A stretch of DNA of 64,000 nucleotides, from assembly GCA_002408205.1 (NCBI GenBank), contig DHQY01000007.1, forward strand, positions 359,177 to 423,176, in the 5' to 3' direction. Of this stretch, positions 50,665 to 59,297 are shown piece by piece. Positions within the stretch are counted from its first letter, which is position 1; every line of letters begins with the position of its first letter. Position numbers and translations under genes: made by a program. The notes under the pieces are model-generated. The model was not told where the DNA came from. It saw nothing but the letters and a program-made list of their open reading frames with translations, and did no database searches. The stretch is from Bacteroidales bacterium UBA5326. Its GTDB lineage: Bacteria; Bacteroidota; Bacteroidia; Bacteroidales; UBA932.

Positions 50665-51513
50665 ATGGAATTTGCACACATTACGCCCCTTAAAGGGAAC
50701 ATAATATTGACCGATGCATTCCATCTCAACGCATCTCTTCTGAATGACAAGAATTTATATAAATTCCTGTGGGTCACTGAAGGCCGTGTGAGCCTCGAGA
50801 TCGATTACGTAGGGATAACCCTGGAAAAAAACGAGGTTATCCCTTTGTCGTCTCTGCACCACATTGTATTTAAAGAAGTTGATGGTAAATACCTGACGTT
50901 GCTTTTCAATAGCAATTTCTACTGCATATTCAAAAGTGACGACGATGTTTCCTGTAACGGATTCTTGTTCACGGGAACTTCTAATATCATGAAACTCCGG
51001 CTTTCCGATATATATTCCAGTCTGTTGGAAAAAATCACATCGGACCTGTATCAGGAGTATAACAACGAAGACAGTCTGCAGGAAGAAATGCTCAGACTTC
51101 ACCTTAAACGGTTTATCATTACCTGTACACGCATTGCCCGGGAAAAATTCGCCATTGAACCCCGGAATGAAAACACGTTCTATATTATCAGACAATATTT
51201 TACGCTTGTAGATAAATATTTTAGAGAAAAAAAACAAGTGAAAGATTATGCGAATATGCTCCACCGTTCCCCCAAAACGCTAACCAATCTTTTCCAGCTG
51301 TATAACCTTCCTTCCCCGCTGCACATTATTCACGAACGCATAGAAGCCGAAGCCAAGAGGCTGCTTCTTTACAGTTCAAAGACCGTCAAGGAAATATCCG
51401 GTATCCTCGGGTTCGAAGACATAGCCACTTTCAGCCGCTTTTTTAAACGTTCTACCGGCGAAAACATTTCCCAATTCCGCTCCAGGGTCCTTTCTAACCG
51501 TTCAAGCCAATGA
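50665..51513 (+). CDS. AraC family transcriptional regulator
   Basis: The 282-residue protein ends with two helix-turn-helix motifs of the AraC family: KQVKDYANMLHRSPKTLTNLFQ and KTVKEISGILGFEDIATFSRFFKRSTGENISQFR in parts (VKEISGILGFEDIATFS, FFKRSTGENISQFR). The first ~170 residues form a cupin-like sensor (for example VGITLEKNEVIPLSS). Ligand unknown. The lipocalin gene starts within its 3' end with a four-base overlap, so the two share one transcript. Confidence 0.87.
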   Translation: MEFAHITPLKGNIILTDAFHLNASLLNDKNLYKFLWVTEGRVSLEIDYVGITLEKNEVIPLSSLHHIVFKEVDGKYLTLLFNSNFYCIFKSDDDVSCNGFLFTGTSNIMKLRLSDIYSSLLEKITSDLYQEYNNEDSLQEEMLRLHLKRFIITCTRIAREKFAIEPRNENTFYIIRQYFTLVDKYFREKKQVKDYANMLHRSPKTLTNLFQLYNLPSPLHIIHERIEAEAKRLLLYSSKTVKEISGILGFEDIATFSRFFKRSTGENISQFRSRVLSNRSSQ

Positions 51514-52037
51514 GAAAACTCACCTTTTTCTTTCTGATTTGTGCCAGTCTGGTCATGTCGGGATGTATAGAAAAAAGTTACATCGCCCCTATTCAGGCAG
51601 TTAATGAACTGGATATTAATAAATTCATGGGGACCTGGTACGAAATGGCCAATTCCCGGAATAGCTCAAAAACTCCCCGGGCGGGATTTACGGTAACTTT
51701 TTCCATGAACGAAAAGGGTTTGATTACCGTACTCTTGAAATATCATGAGATGACCTTATACGGGCCCTTCAAAGAATCTACCGGAAAAGGCAAATGGCTG
51801 GGGCCCAAACATCCGGGCATTATAAAAATATCATTCTTTTTGAATTCATACGGAGATTATCACATACTGGATATAGATAAAGATTATACCCGGGCACTAA
51901 TATTTAAGCAAAATTCCCGTAATTTCAGAATTCTCAGTCGTGTTCCCGCGCTATCCGTAGAAGATATTAAATACCTTAAAGAGAAAATACGCTCAATAGG
52001 TTATAATCCGGACGACCTTGTCTGGATTGAACATTAA
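51510..52037 (+). CDS. Lipocalin (Blc-like) lipoprotein
   Basis: The 175-residue protein begins with a lipoprotein signal (LICASLVMSGC) and has the lipocalin motif FMGTWYEMANS with a later GYNPDDLVWIEH that marks the family end. It is similar in plan to E. coli Blc, an outer membrane lipocalin that binds fatty acids or lysophospholipids. Coupled to AraC. Its stop overlaps the convergent phosphohexomutase gene by four bases. Confidence 0.88.
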   Translation: MRKLTFFFLICASLVMSGCIEKSYIAPIQAVNELDINKFMGTWYEMANSRNSSKTPRAGFTVTFSMNEKGLITVLLKYHEMTLYGPFKESTGKGKWLGPKHPGIIKISFFLNSYGDYHILDIDKDYTRALIFKQNSRNFRILSRVPALSVEDIKYLKEKIRSIGYNPDDLVWIEH

Positions 52038-53752
52038 AACAACGCTTTAAGCGCCTCAATCTTACGGTCAAGCTGTGTTTCTGTCTTGTGAAGATCCTCC
52101 GCTTTTTCCAGCACATCGCGAACCCCAAAATAGTATTTGATCTTGGGTTCAGTCCCCGAGGGACGAATGGTCACAACGGTGTTGTCCATGCACACAAACT
52201 GGATAACGTCCGATTTGGGTAACTGTATAGTATAGCGGAGATCGCTTACCATGTCTACCGTTTCGCTTTTCAGGTAATCATGTACCAGCACCACGGGAGA
52301 ACCGAGCAGCTGCCGGGGAGGTTCCATCCGGTAACGGTTCATGAGTGCCTTCATCTGCTCCATCCCGTCTTTCCCTTTCATTGTTCTGGACATTAGCGAT
52401 TCTTTAAAGAATCCGTAACGTACGTAAAGATCTGTAAGTAAATGGAAAAGCGTCCGGCCCTGTTCCGCAGCCCATGCAGCCGCCTCGGCAATGAGTGCAC
52501 AGGCCACCACGGCATCTTTATCCCGGACGAATTCCCCCACATTGTAACCAAAACTTTCTTCCCCGCCTCCTATGAATGTTTTTTCCCCTTCCTGCTCTCT
52601 CACTACCTGGGCAATGTATTTGAATCCCGTGAGCACTTCGTAACATTCCACTCCGTAATCCAGAGCCATTACACGCAACAAATCCGATGTTACAATGGTC
52701 TTTACAATGTATTCGCGGCCTTTGAGTTGTCCGTTCTCTTTCCATTTCATAAGCAGATACCAGGTGAGCAGGGCTGCCGTCTGGTTCCCGTTCAGCAACT
52801 GTATCTGATTGGCATCATTTCTCACGGCTACGCCTACACGGTCGGCATCGGGATCGGTGGCCATCACCAGACAGGCGCCCACCTCTGCTGCCTTTTCAAC
52901 GGCCATCCTCAAAGCCTCGGGTTCCTCGGGATTGGGCGAGACAACTGTGGGAAAATTACCGTCGTTCACATCCTGTGCGGGCACGTGGTACAGGTTGCAA
53001 AAGCCCATACGCCGCAAGGCCTCGGGAACAAGATGAACGCCCGTCCCGTGAAGCGGAGTGTATACCATTTTAAGGTCTTTCTGTTTTTTTATGGCATCGG
53101 GACTTAATTTCAACAGACTTAAAATGGCCGAGAGGTACAGTTCATCCATTTCCGCGCCCAGGGTTTCAATGCGTCCGGCTCCCCCTGTAAAGCGAACCTG
53201 CGACGGTGAAGAGATCCCCAGCACTTCGTTAATAATATTTTTATCATGAGGAACCACCACCTGCGCTCCATCGTTCCAGTAAACCTTATAACCGTTATAT
53301 TCCTTTGGGTTATGGCTGGCCGTGATCATTACCCCTATATTACATCCCAGTTGCCTTACTGCAAAGCTGAGTTCGGGAGTCGGACGCAGGGTGTCGGACA
53401 AATAGACGGTAAAATCATTGGCAGCCAGCACCTCAGCTGTAATACGGGCGAAATCGGGAGAAGCATTCCGGCAATCATATGATATGGCCGCACGATATGG
53501 AGCAGGGCATGCTTTCTTAACATAGTCCGCCAGGCCCTGTGTAGCCATACCTACCGTGTACCGGTTCATTCTGTTGGTGCCGGCACCCATAATGCCGCGC
53601 AATCCGCCCGTACCAAACTCCAGGTTCTTGTAAAAACTGTCCTCAAGTTCCCGGGGGTCGCCCTTCAATAACTGCTGAACAGCCTGTCTGGTTTCTGCAT
53701 CGAAGGAAGGATCCAGCCATTCCTGAGCTCTTTTTATTATTTCTTCTGTCAT
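52034..53752 (-). CDS. Phosphohexomutase (PGM/PMM family)
   Basis: The 572-residue enzyme has the four PGM signatures: ITASHNPKEYNGYKVYW with the phosphoserine, MATDPDADRVGVAV with three metal aspartates, GGGEESFGYNVG for sugar selection, and TIRPSGTEPKIKYYF for phosphate binding. The long length fits the PgcA/ManB type of phosphoglucomutase. It interconverts glucose- or mannose-1- and 6-phosphates. Its start codon overlaps the rfbD stop by four bases, suggesting coupled expression with nucleotide-sugar synthesis. Confidence 0.91.
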   Translation of the reverse strand: MTEEIIKRAQEWLDPSFDAETRQAVQQLLKGDPRELEDSFYKNLEFGTGGLRGIMGAGTNRMNRYTVGMATQGLADYVKKACPAPYRAAISYDCRNASPDFARITAEVLAANDFTVYLSDTLRPTPELSFAVRQLGCNIGVMITASHNPKEYNGYKVYWNDGAQVVVPHDKNIINEVLGISSPSQVRFTGGAGRIETLGAEMDELYLSAILSLLKLSPDAIKKQKDLKMVYTPLHGTGVHLVPEALRRMGFCNLYHVPAQDVNDGNFPTVVSPNPEEPEALRMAVEKAAEVGACLVMATDPDADRVGVAVRNDANQIQLLNGNQTAALLTWYLLMKWKENGQLKGREYIVKTIVTSDLLRVMALDYGVECYEVLTGFKYIAQVVREQEGEKTFIGGGEESFGYNVGEFVRDKDAVVACALIAEAAAWAAEQGRTLFHLLTDLYVRYGFFKESLMSRTMKGKDGMEQMKALMNRYRMEPPRQLLGSPVVLVHDYLKSETVDMVSDLRYTIQLPKSDVIQFVCMDNTVVTIRPSGTEPKIKYYFGVRDVLEKAEDLHKTETQLDRKIEALKALF

Positions 53753-54627
53753 ATTTCGTTTCTTAAGAATTTAACCAATCTGTCTTCCCAGTGAGGGATA
53801 TCCAGGCCCAGCTCTTTTCCAATAAGGGCAGGGCTCATTACGGTGTAGAGAGGCCTTGGCGCTCCGCCCGTTCCTGCATCTTCGGTCAGAGGCAAAACAG
53901 GAGCAGGAATTCCTGAAGAAGAGCCGACACCGCCGGTCATCAGTTCCCTTATCCGGGTGGCAAAGGTATAACGGTCGCAACCTCCTCCCTCACTGGTATA
54001 CTGATACAATCCCGAGGCAAGCCCCTGTCCGGCCAGTTTGTAAAGGGCATCGGCCAGATCCGGGGCAAAAGTGGGAGAGTTCACCTGTATACTGTCTACG
54101 TACAACGGCTCTTTGCGTTCGGCAAGTAACCGGGGAATAGCCGCCAGAAAATTTTTGGCAAACAATGAATAAACCCAGCTGGTACGCACGACCACCCCTT
54201 TTTCATAGGAAAGGACAATACGTTCCCCTTCCCTTTTTGATTTGCCGTATTCATTTACAGGAGCCGGCCGGTCGTCTTCCGTGTAGGGACTTAATTTCTT
54301 GCCGTCAAATACATAATCCGTAGATAAATGGATCAATACGGCCCCGCATTCTCTGCAGGCTGCCACCATCCCCGAAAGACACCCGGCGTTCAGTCGGTAA
54401 GCAGCAGCAGGATCTTTCTCGGCCATATCCACGTTGGTATAAGCAGCGGTATTCAACACATATTGCGGCTTCGCCCGATTGAAGCATAAAGCCAGGGCAT
54501 CGGCATCCGTTATGTCCAGTTCATTTTTCGCATAGGGCAAAAGCGAAATATTACCGTACCGTGGGGCCATTCGCTGCATTATACTCCCTACCCCTCCGTT
54601 GGCACCTGTCAGGATCATCTTTATCAT
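53749..54627 (-). CDS. rfbD: dTDP-4-dehydrorhamnose reductase family protein
   Basis: The 292-residue SDR protein has ILTGANGGVGSIMQRMA (NAD(P)-binding), LSTDYVFDGKKLSPYTEDD and YGKSKREGE, with the YxxxK pair and characteristic spacing. It makes dTDP-L-rhamnose by NADPH reduction. rfbA, rfbB and rfbC are not nearby, so the exact sugar is not certain. Divergent promoters for this gene and the AlkD-like gene lie 27 bases apart. The -7 box ends four bases before the ATG. Confidence 0.83.
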   Translation of the reverse strand: MIKMILTGANGGVGSIMQRMAPRYGNISLLPYAKNELDITDADALALCFNRAKPQYVLNTAAYTNVDMAEKDPAAAYRLNAGCLSGMVAACRECGAVLIHLSTDYVFDGKKLSPYTEDDRPAPVNEYGKSKREGERIVLSYEKGVVVRTSWVYSLFAKNFLAAIPRLLAERKEPLYVDSIQVNSPTFAPDLADALYKLAGQGLASGLYQYTSEGGGCDRYTFATRIRELMTGGVGSSSGIPAPVLPLTEDAGTGGAPRPLYTVMSPALIGKELGLDIPHWEDRLVKFLRNEI

Positions 54628-54631
54628 TTTA

Positions 54632-54639
54632 CAAAGTTA
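54632..54639 (-). promoter_or_regulatory. -7 box (TAACTTTG), leaderless promoter of rfbD
   Basis: On the minus strand TAACTTTG ends four bases before ATG 54627. It is part of a compact divergent pair with the box at 54659. Confidence 0.6.
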
Positions 54640-54658
54640 ACAACAAGTTGCTTTTATC

Positions 54659-54666
54659 TATATTTG
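54659..54666 (+). promoter_or_regulatory. -7 box (TATATTTG), leaderless promoter of the AlkD-like gene
   Basis: TATATTTG ends four bases before ATG 54671. The -33 region would overlap the divergent rfbD promoter, since the two boxes are only 19 bases apart. Confidence 0.6.
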
Positions 54667-54670
54667 TGAT

Positions 54671-55363
54671 ATGGAAAAAATTATTACCCGCTTATTTGAA
54701 CTTCAGGATACCGGATACAAAGAATTTACCGCCAGGATGATCCCCAACATTGCTCCCGACACGATCATTGGAGTCAGGAGCCCAAGAATGAAACAGCTGT
54801 CTAAAGAATTTGCCAAAGATCCCGACAAGATGGCGTTTCTCAACGAACTTCCTCATAAGTATTTAGAGGAGAATTATTTACATGCTTCTATACTGGGTAC
54901 CCTGAGTAAAGATATTGACGTTATCCTGTCCCGTACTGAACAATTTTTGCCCTTTATTGACAATTGGGCCGTCTGCGACAGTACGGTATCGGGGCTCAAG
55001 ATCATTTCCCGTAATACACAGCAGGTTGAACCTTACTTGCTCCGGTGGCTGGACCATTCGGCTCCTTTTACCAAACGTTTTGCTATTGTTATACTGTTGA
55101 ATTACTACATGGAAGAGGCATTCAGTCCTTCCATGCTTGAACGGCTGGCACAGATCCACAGCACAGAATATTATGTAAACATTGCCCTGGCATGGTATTA
55201 CAGTTATGCCCTTATTAAACAGTACGACGCCTCCGTAGGTTTATTTGAAAAGCCTGTTCTTGACAAATGGGTTCATAATAAATCCATTACAAAAGCCATT
55301 GAAAGCTACCGTATTCCTGACGACCGTAAAGAAAAACTGCGTCAACTGAGAATATCCAGATGA
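54671..55363 (+). CDS. AlkD-like DNA alkylation repair protein
   Basis: The 230-residue helical protein matches the AlkD/HEAT-repeat family of DNA glycosylases: PNIAPDTIIGVRSPRMKQL, LEENYLHASILG, IDNWAVCDSTVS, RWLDHSAPFTKRFAIVILLNYY and a middle WYYSYALIKQ, each a HEAT helix pair. Members excise alkylated bases from DNA, though several lack the AlkD catalytic residues. The stop overlaps the next gene by four bases. Confidence 0.86.
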   Translation: MEKIITRLFELQDTGYKEFTARMIPNIAPDTIIGVRSPRMKQLSKEFAKDPDKMAFLNELPHKYLEENYLHASILGTLSKDIDVILSRTEQFLPFIDNWAVCDSTVSGLKIISRNTQQVEPYLLRWLDHSAPFTKRFAIVILLNYYMEEAFSPSMLERLAQIHSTEYYVNIALAWYYSYALIKQYDASVGLFEKPVLDKWVHNKSITKAIESYRIPDDRKEKLRQLRISR

Positions 55364-56889
55364 ACAATCAATACCGGACCAGACTGTGTATATTGATGGC
55401 CGCAAGCCTGTTAATCCGTGCGCTGGCAGCCGGGTTGCTCGAATTGGGAAATGACGAGGTTTATTACTGGACTTATGCTCTTTTTCCCGACTGGAGTCAC
55501 TTTGATCATCCCCCCATGCTGGGATGGGTCATCCGGTTGTTTTCGCTCAACCTGACTTTTGACAGTGAGCTGGCTCTGCGCATGCCATCGCTTGTTTTGG
55601 GAACTTTCAATACATGGCTTATCTTTCAGCTGGGACGGCTCATTAAGAACGAACGTACCGGCTGGTACGCGGCTTTACTTTATACAGCATCTGTTTATGC
55701 CACCATTCTGACCGGTACTTTTATCCTGCCCGATACGCCCCTCGGTACTTTCTACCTGACCGCCCTTTTCTTCTTTTTCAAAGCGCTGGATTCCCCGGTA
55801 CATTTTCTCACTGCGGGTCTGTTCACAGGACTTGCCATGCTTAGTAAATATTCGGGGGTTTTCTTATGGGTGGGCGCCGGGTTGTATTTACTTTTCTACA
55901 GGAGGACGTTGTTTCGCAGTCCCTTTTTATGGGGTGGTCTGGCCGTATCGCTCCTGCTCTTCCTCCCTGTGGTATTTTGGAACATGAATCGCGACATGAC
56001 AAGCTTTGCTTTCCATACGGAAAGGGTGGCTTTTTTCGGAGAAGGTTTGAAATTATTCTATTTTGGACGGGAAGTATTTGGCGAGATACTGTACAATAAC
56101 CCCGTGAACACGGGCCTTATTGTCTGGGCCGTATGGACCGCTGCCGGATCTTTCCGGGTACACAGCGCGCAGCCTGCAGTGCCCGTTACGGTATTCAGGA
56201 TGCTGATGACACAAGCTATCCCGCTTTTGAGTATCTTTCTGTTCTTCTCACTTTTCAGGGAAACGCTGCCACACTGGTCAGCTCCCGCCTATTATTCACT
56301 TGTGTTATTGGCTTCCTGTGCCCTGGATGCAAAATTACCCGTGACCTTCAGTCGTATTCCGGCAGTTATTATGACGGCTCTGGGCATTACTTTAGTCGTG
56401 ATTTTTGCAGGTACGGCTGAAATACTTACAGGGTTTGTCGCCCTGGGGAAGAACGACAGCGGTAACGAACTGGGACGGACCGATTTTACTCTGGATATGT
56501 ACGGCTGGAAGCAACTTTCCGGCCGGTTTGGGGAGATAAAAAAAGAACAGGAAATCCTGTATGAGGAAACGGACGGCACCCTGGGAATGCCCAAAAATGC
56601 AGCCATTCTCTCTTACAGGTGGTTTCCTGCCGCCCATCTGGACTATTATGTAGCCCGGCCCAACGGAACGGTCGTGAAAACGAAGGGACCTCTTGCGCAA
56701 ACGCATAAATATGAATCCATCACACAACTAAGAGGCGGGATAGATCCGCAGGAACGTTTCTACCGGATCACTTCGAGCCGGTACGCCGATCCCCCCGGCG
56801 TCACGGAAAACATGCAGGTGCTTGACACTTTTTATGTGAACCGCAACAGGAAACCGGTTATCCGCTATATCATCAGGGCTTCAAAGTAA
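55360..56889 (+). CDS. GT39-type glycosyltransferase membrane protein
   Basis: The 509-residue membrane protein has many hydrophobic helices and the acidic pair GNDEVYYW early in the chain, typical of the PMT/ArnT family that uses polyprenyl-phosphate sugars. WSHFDHPPMLGW follows, as in the ArnT/GT83-like subgroup. It transfers a sugar to lipid A, a glycan or protein on the outer face of the inner membrane; acceptor not known. It overlaps the AlkD-like gene by four bases and converges on GH3 with a 17-base overlap. Confidence 0.85.
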   Translation: MNNQYRTRLCILMAASLLIRALAAGLLELGNDEVYYWTYALFPDWSHFDHPPMLGWVIRLFSLNLTFDSELALRMPSLVLGTFNTWLIFQLGRLIKNERTGWYAALLYTASVYATILTGTFILPDTPLGTFYLTALFFFFKALDSPVHFLTAGLFTGLAMLSKYSGVFLWVGAGLYLLFYRRTLFRSPFLWGGLAVSLLLFLPVVFWNMNRDMTSFAFHTERVAFFGEGLKLFYFGREVFGEILYNNPVNTGLIVWAVWTAAGSFRVHSAQPAVPVTVFRMLMTQAIPLLSIFLFFSLFRETLPHWSAPAYYSLVLLASCALDAKLPVTFSRIPAVIMTALGITLVVIFAGTAEILTGFVALGKNDSGNELGRTDFTLDMYGWKQLSGRFGEIKKEQEILYEETDGTLGMPKNAAILSYRWFPAAHLDYYVARPNGTVVKTKGPLAQTHKYESITQLRGGIDPQERFYRITSSRYADPPGVTENMQVLDTFYVNRNRKPVIRYIIRASK

Positions 56890-59158
56890 CCGAAGCGCTG
56901 AGCTTGCCAGCCATAACGGTAAAGGTTCCGGGTTCGGTTACCCATTTCCCGTCTTTTCCAAAAAATGCCAACTGATCTTCACGGACAGTGAATGCAGCGG
57001 TTTTTGTCTCGCCGGGTTCCAGTGCCACCCGTGTAAAGCCCTTGAGTTCCTTAACGGGACGGGTCATGGAGGCATAATCGTCCCTCATATACAACAGCAC
57101 AATCTCCTCACCGGCACGGGATCCGGTGTTGGTCACATCCACGGTCACCTCCAGAGATCCATTAACAAATTCGCCGGCCTTGAGGTTGGTATATTCGTAA
57201 GAAGTGTAGGAAAGGCCGTAACCAAATTCATACAAAGGCATCGGATCTTCCAGCACAACAGGATGAAAATAATGGGAAGGCATATGGTTGTATACCGAGA
57301 GTATATTTCCCGTTGAGCGGGGAAAGGTAACGGGCAGTTTGCCTGAAGGGTTCACCACTCCGTAAAGCACCTCGGCCAAAGCCTGTCCTCCGAACATCCC
57401 CGGTTCCCAAGCCTCCACGAGCGCCGAGGCCTCTTTGGCAATCCATTCCACGGCCAAAGGGTGTCCATTGTTCAGGACCACGATGCAGGGCTTACCGGAA
57501 GCCAGTATGTTACGGATTAACTCTTCCTGCAGGCCGGGAAGGTTCAGATTACCGCGTTCCACATCCTCACCGGAGGTTTTGTTGACCCAGTCCTTGCGGT
57601 TAACATACTCTCCTGCAAAAACGATGGAAAGATCTGCCTGACGTGCCATTTCTCCTGCTTTTCGGACTTTTGCCGGGTCCATGTAGCGTATGGATTCCCC
57701 CTGTTCAAGGTAAGTGAACTGCGTCAGGGGCGCGATCATTCGGAGTCCTTCAATAAAAGTGATCACGTTTTCGTCGGGTTGCGGGAAGGTCCAGTCGCCC
57801 ATCAGTCCCTGAGAATTGGCATTGGGTCCGGTTACGAATATTTTTTTGTAACGGGCTCCGTCGGTAAGGGGAAGAATGCCGTTATTCCCGAGCAATACAA
57901 TACTTTTTCTGGCGGCATCGAGCGCAACGGCTTTATGTTCTTCCGCCAGAAGAGTTTCCTTTACGGCCGATTCATCAAAGAACGGGTTTTCAAAAAGGCC
58001 CAGTCTGAATTTAATCTCCAGGATACGGCGGCACGACTCATCTATACGGGCTTCGGACACTGCTCCGTCTTCCACCAGTTTCATCATGGCGGGAACAAAA
58101 GCGGGTCCGTGCATATGCATATCCATGCCCGCATTCACAGACTGTCCAAAAGCATCTTCATTCGATACTGCAGTGCAGTGGAGGTCGTAAAGATGTTCAA
58201 TGTCCATCCAGTCGCTAACGATAAACCCGTTAAAGCCCATCTGGCGGCGCAGCACATCCTGCATGAGCCATTCGTTGGAGTGGCAGGGCACGCCGTTTAA
58301 TTCGTTATGCGCCATCATAAAACTCAGGGCACCGGCCTTAACACAGGCATCGAAAGGCGGGAAAAAAACTTCGCGCAAGGTGCGTTCGGAAAGGTCGGCA
58401 GGCGCTCCGTTCGTTCCGTTAACAGGTTGCGATCCGCCAACAAAATGCTTGGCACAGGCCAGCACCAACTCTTTTTCCAACCCGTTGTCACCCTGAAAGC
58501 CTTTAACAGCAGCCTCGCCCATGAGCGACACCAGCCAGGGATCCTCTCCATACGTTTCTCCTACGCGTCCCCAGCGCTGGTCCCGCGCCACTTCTACGTT
58601 GGGCGCAAACGTCCAGTGCATGCCAATGGCACGCATTTCCTCAGCCGTCTGACGCGATGAAACATAAACAAGCTGTGGATCAAAGGTAGAGGCCATACCA
58701 ATGGAAGTGGGATATACCGTTACTCCGCTCACCAGCGCGCAGCCGTGAACGGCATCAATACCCATGAGAAGAGGTATACGCAGCCGCGATTCCATGGCCA
58801 GTTTCTGCAATTCGTTGGCTTCGCCTATGGTTACAGAGTGCAGGAATGAACCTATTTTGCCGTCTCTGGCCATTTGGGCTATATCTTCTTTAAGGAAACC
58901 TGGATAAAAAGCCTGCGCAGTGTTGCGCTTCAGATCCTCTTCGGTCATGCCGGCCTGGGATTCGTCAATATGGTTCAGTCCCACACATTGGTTCATCTGG
59001 CCAATTTTCTCTTCCAGCGTCATCCGTTGCATCAGGTCGGCAACACGCCTTTCAACACTAAGACCGGAATTCAGATAATCGGGATTTTCCTGTGAACCTC
59101 CGGAACACGATCCGGCAAAAAAAACAGCAGTCATACAAACTAGTATTAGTTTTCTCAT
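56873..59158 (-). CDS. GH3 beta-glucosidase/beta-xylosidase-type lipoprotein
   Basis: The protein of about 761 residues from ATG 59158 has a lipoprotein signal (CMTAVFFAGSCSGG). The GH3 N-terminal barrel has LMGIDAVHGC, KHFVGGSQPVNG and NGFIVSDWMDIEHLYD with the nucleophilic aspartate of SDW. The alpha/beta C-terminal domain (WTFPQPDENVITFIEGL onward) and a fibronectin-like end domain (VDVTNTGSRAGEEIVLLY) complete it. It hydrolyses beta-glucosides or related oligosaccharides in the periplasm. The upstream ATG at 59179 adds only seven residues and is less likely because the signal starts later. Confidence 0.94.
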   Translation of the reverse strand: MRKLILVCMTAVFFAGSCSGGSQENPDYLNSGLSVERRVADLMQRMTLEEKIGQMNQCVGLNHIDESQAGMTEEDLKRNTAQAFYPGFLKEDIAQMARDGKIGSFLHSVTIGEANELQKLAMESRLRIPLLMGIDAVHGCALVSGVTVYPTSIGMASTFDPQLVYVSSRQTAEEMRAIGMHWTFAPNVEVARDQRWGRVGETYGEDPWLVSLMGEAAVKGFQGDNGLEKELVLACAKHFVGGSQPVNGTNGAPADLSERTLREVFFPPFDACVKAGALSFMMAHNELNGVPCHSNEWLMQDVLRRQMGFNGFIVSDWMDIEHLYDLHCTAVSNEDAFGQSVNAGMDMHMHGPAFVPAMMKLVEDGAVSEARIDESCRRILEIKFRLGLFENPFFDESAVKETLLAEEHKAVALDAARKSIVLLGNNGILPLTDGARYKKIFVTGPNANSQGLMGDWTFPQPDENVITFIEGLRMIAPLTQFTYLEQGESIRYMDPAKVRKAGEMARQADLSIVFAGEYVNRKDWVNKTSGEDVERGNLNLPGLQEELIRNILASGKPCIVVLNNGHPLAVEWIAKEASALVEAWEPGMFGGQALAEVLYGVVNPSGKLPVTFPRSTGNILSVYNHMPSHYFHPVVLEDPMPLYEFGYGLSYTSYEYTNLKAGEFVNGSLEVTVDVTNTGSRAGEEIVLLYMRDDYASMTRPVKELKGFTRVALEPGETKTAAFTVREDQLAFFGKDGKWVTEPGTFTVMAGKLSASVTLKP

Positions 59159-59187
59159 ATTCTGGTATAATTTAGTCAATGGATAAA

Positions 59188-59195
59188 CAAATGTA
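59188..59195 (-). promoter_or_regulatory. -7 box (TACATTTG) of the GH3 gene
   Basis: TACATTTG on the minus strand gives a leader of about 25 bases to ATG 59158. Three GGATAAA words (59181, 59196 and 59214, plus strand) surround it. Confidence 0.5.
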
Positions 59196-59297
59196 GGATA
59201 AATTACTTATTTTGGATAAAAAACGCAAAGATTATCTTTTCAAAACAGGTAACTTTACTAGTTGAATTACAACATGCTATTTTAACCTATTACAGAA

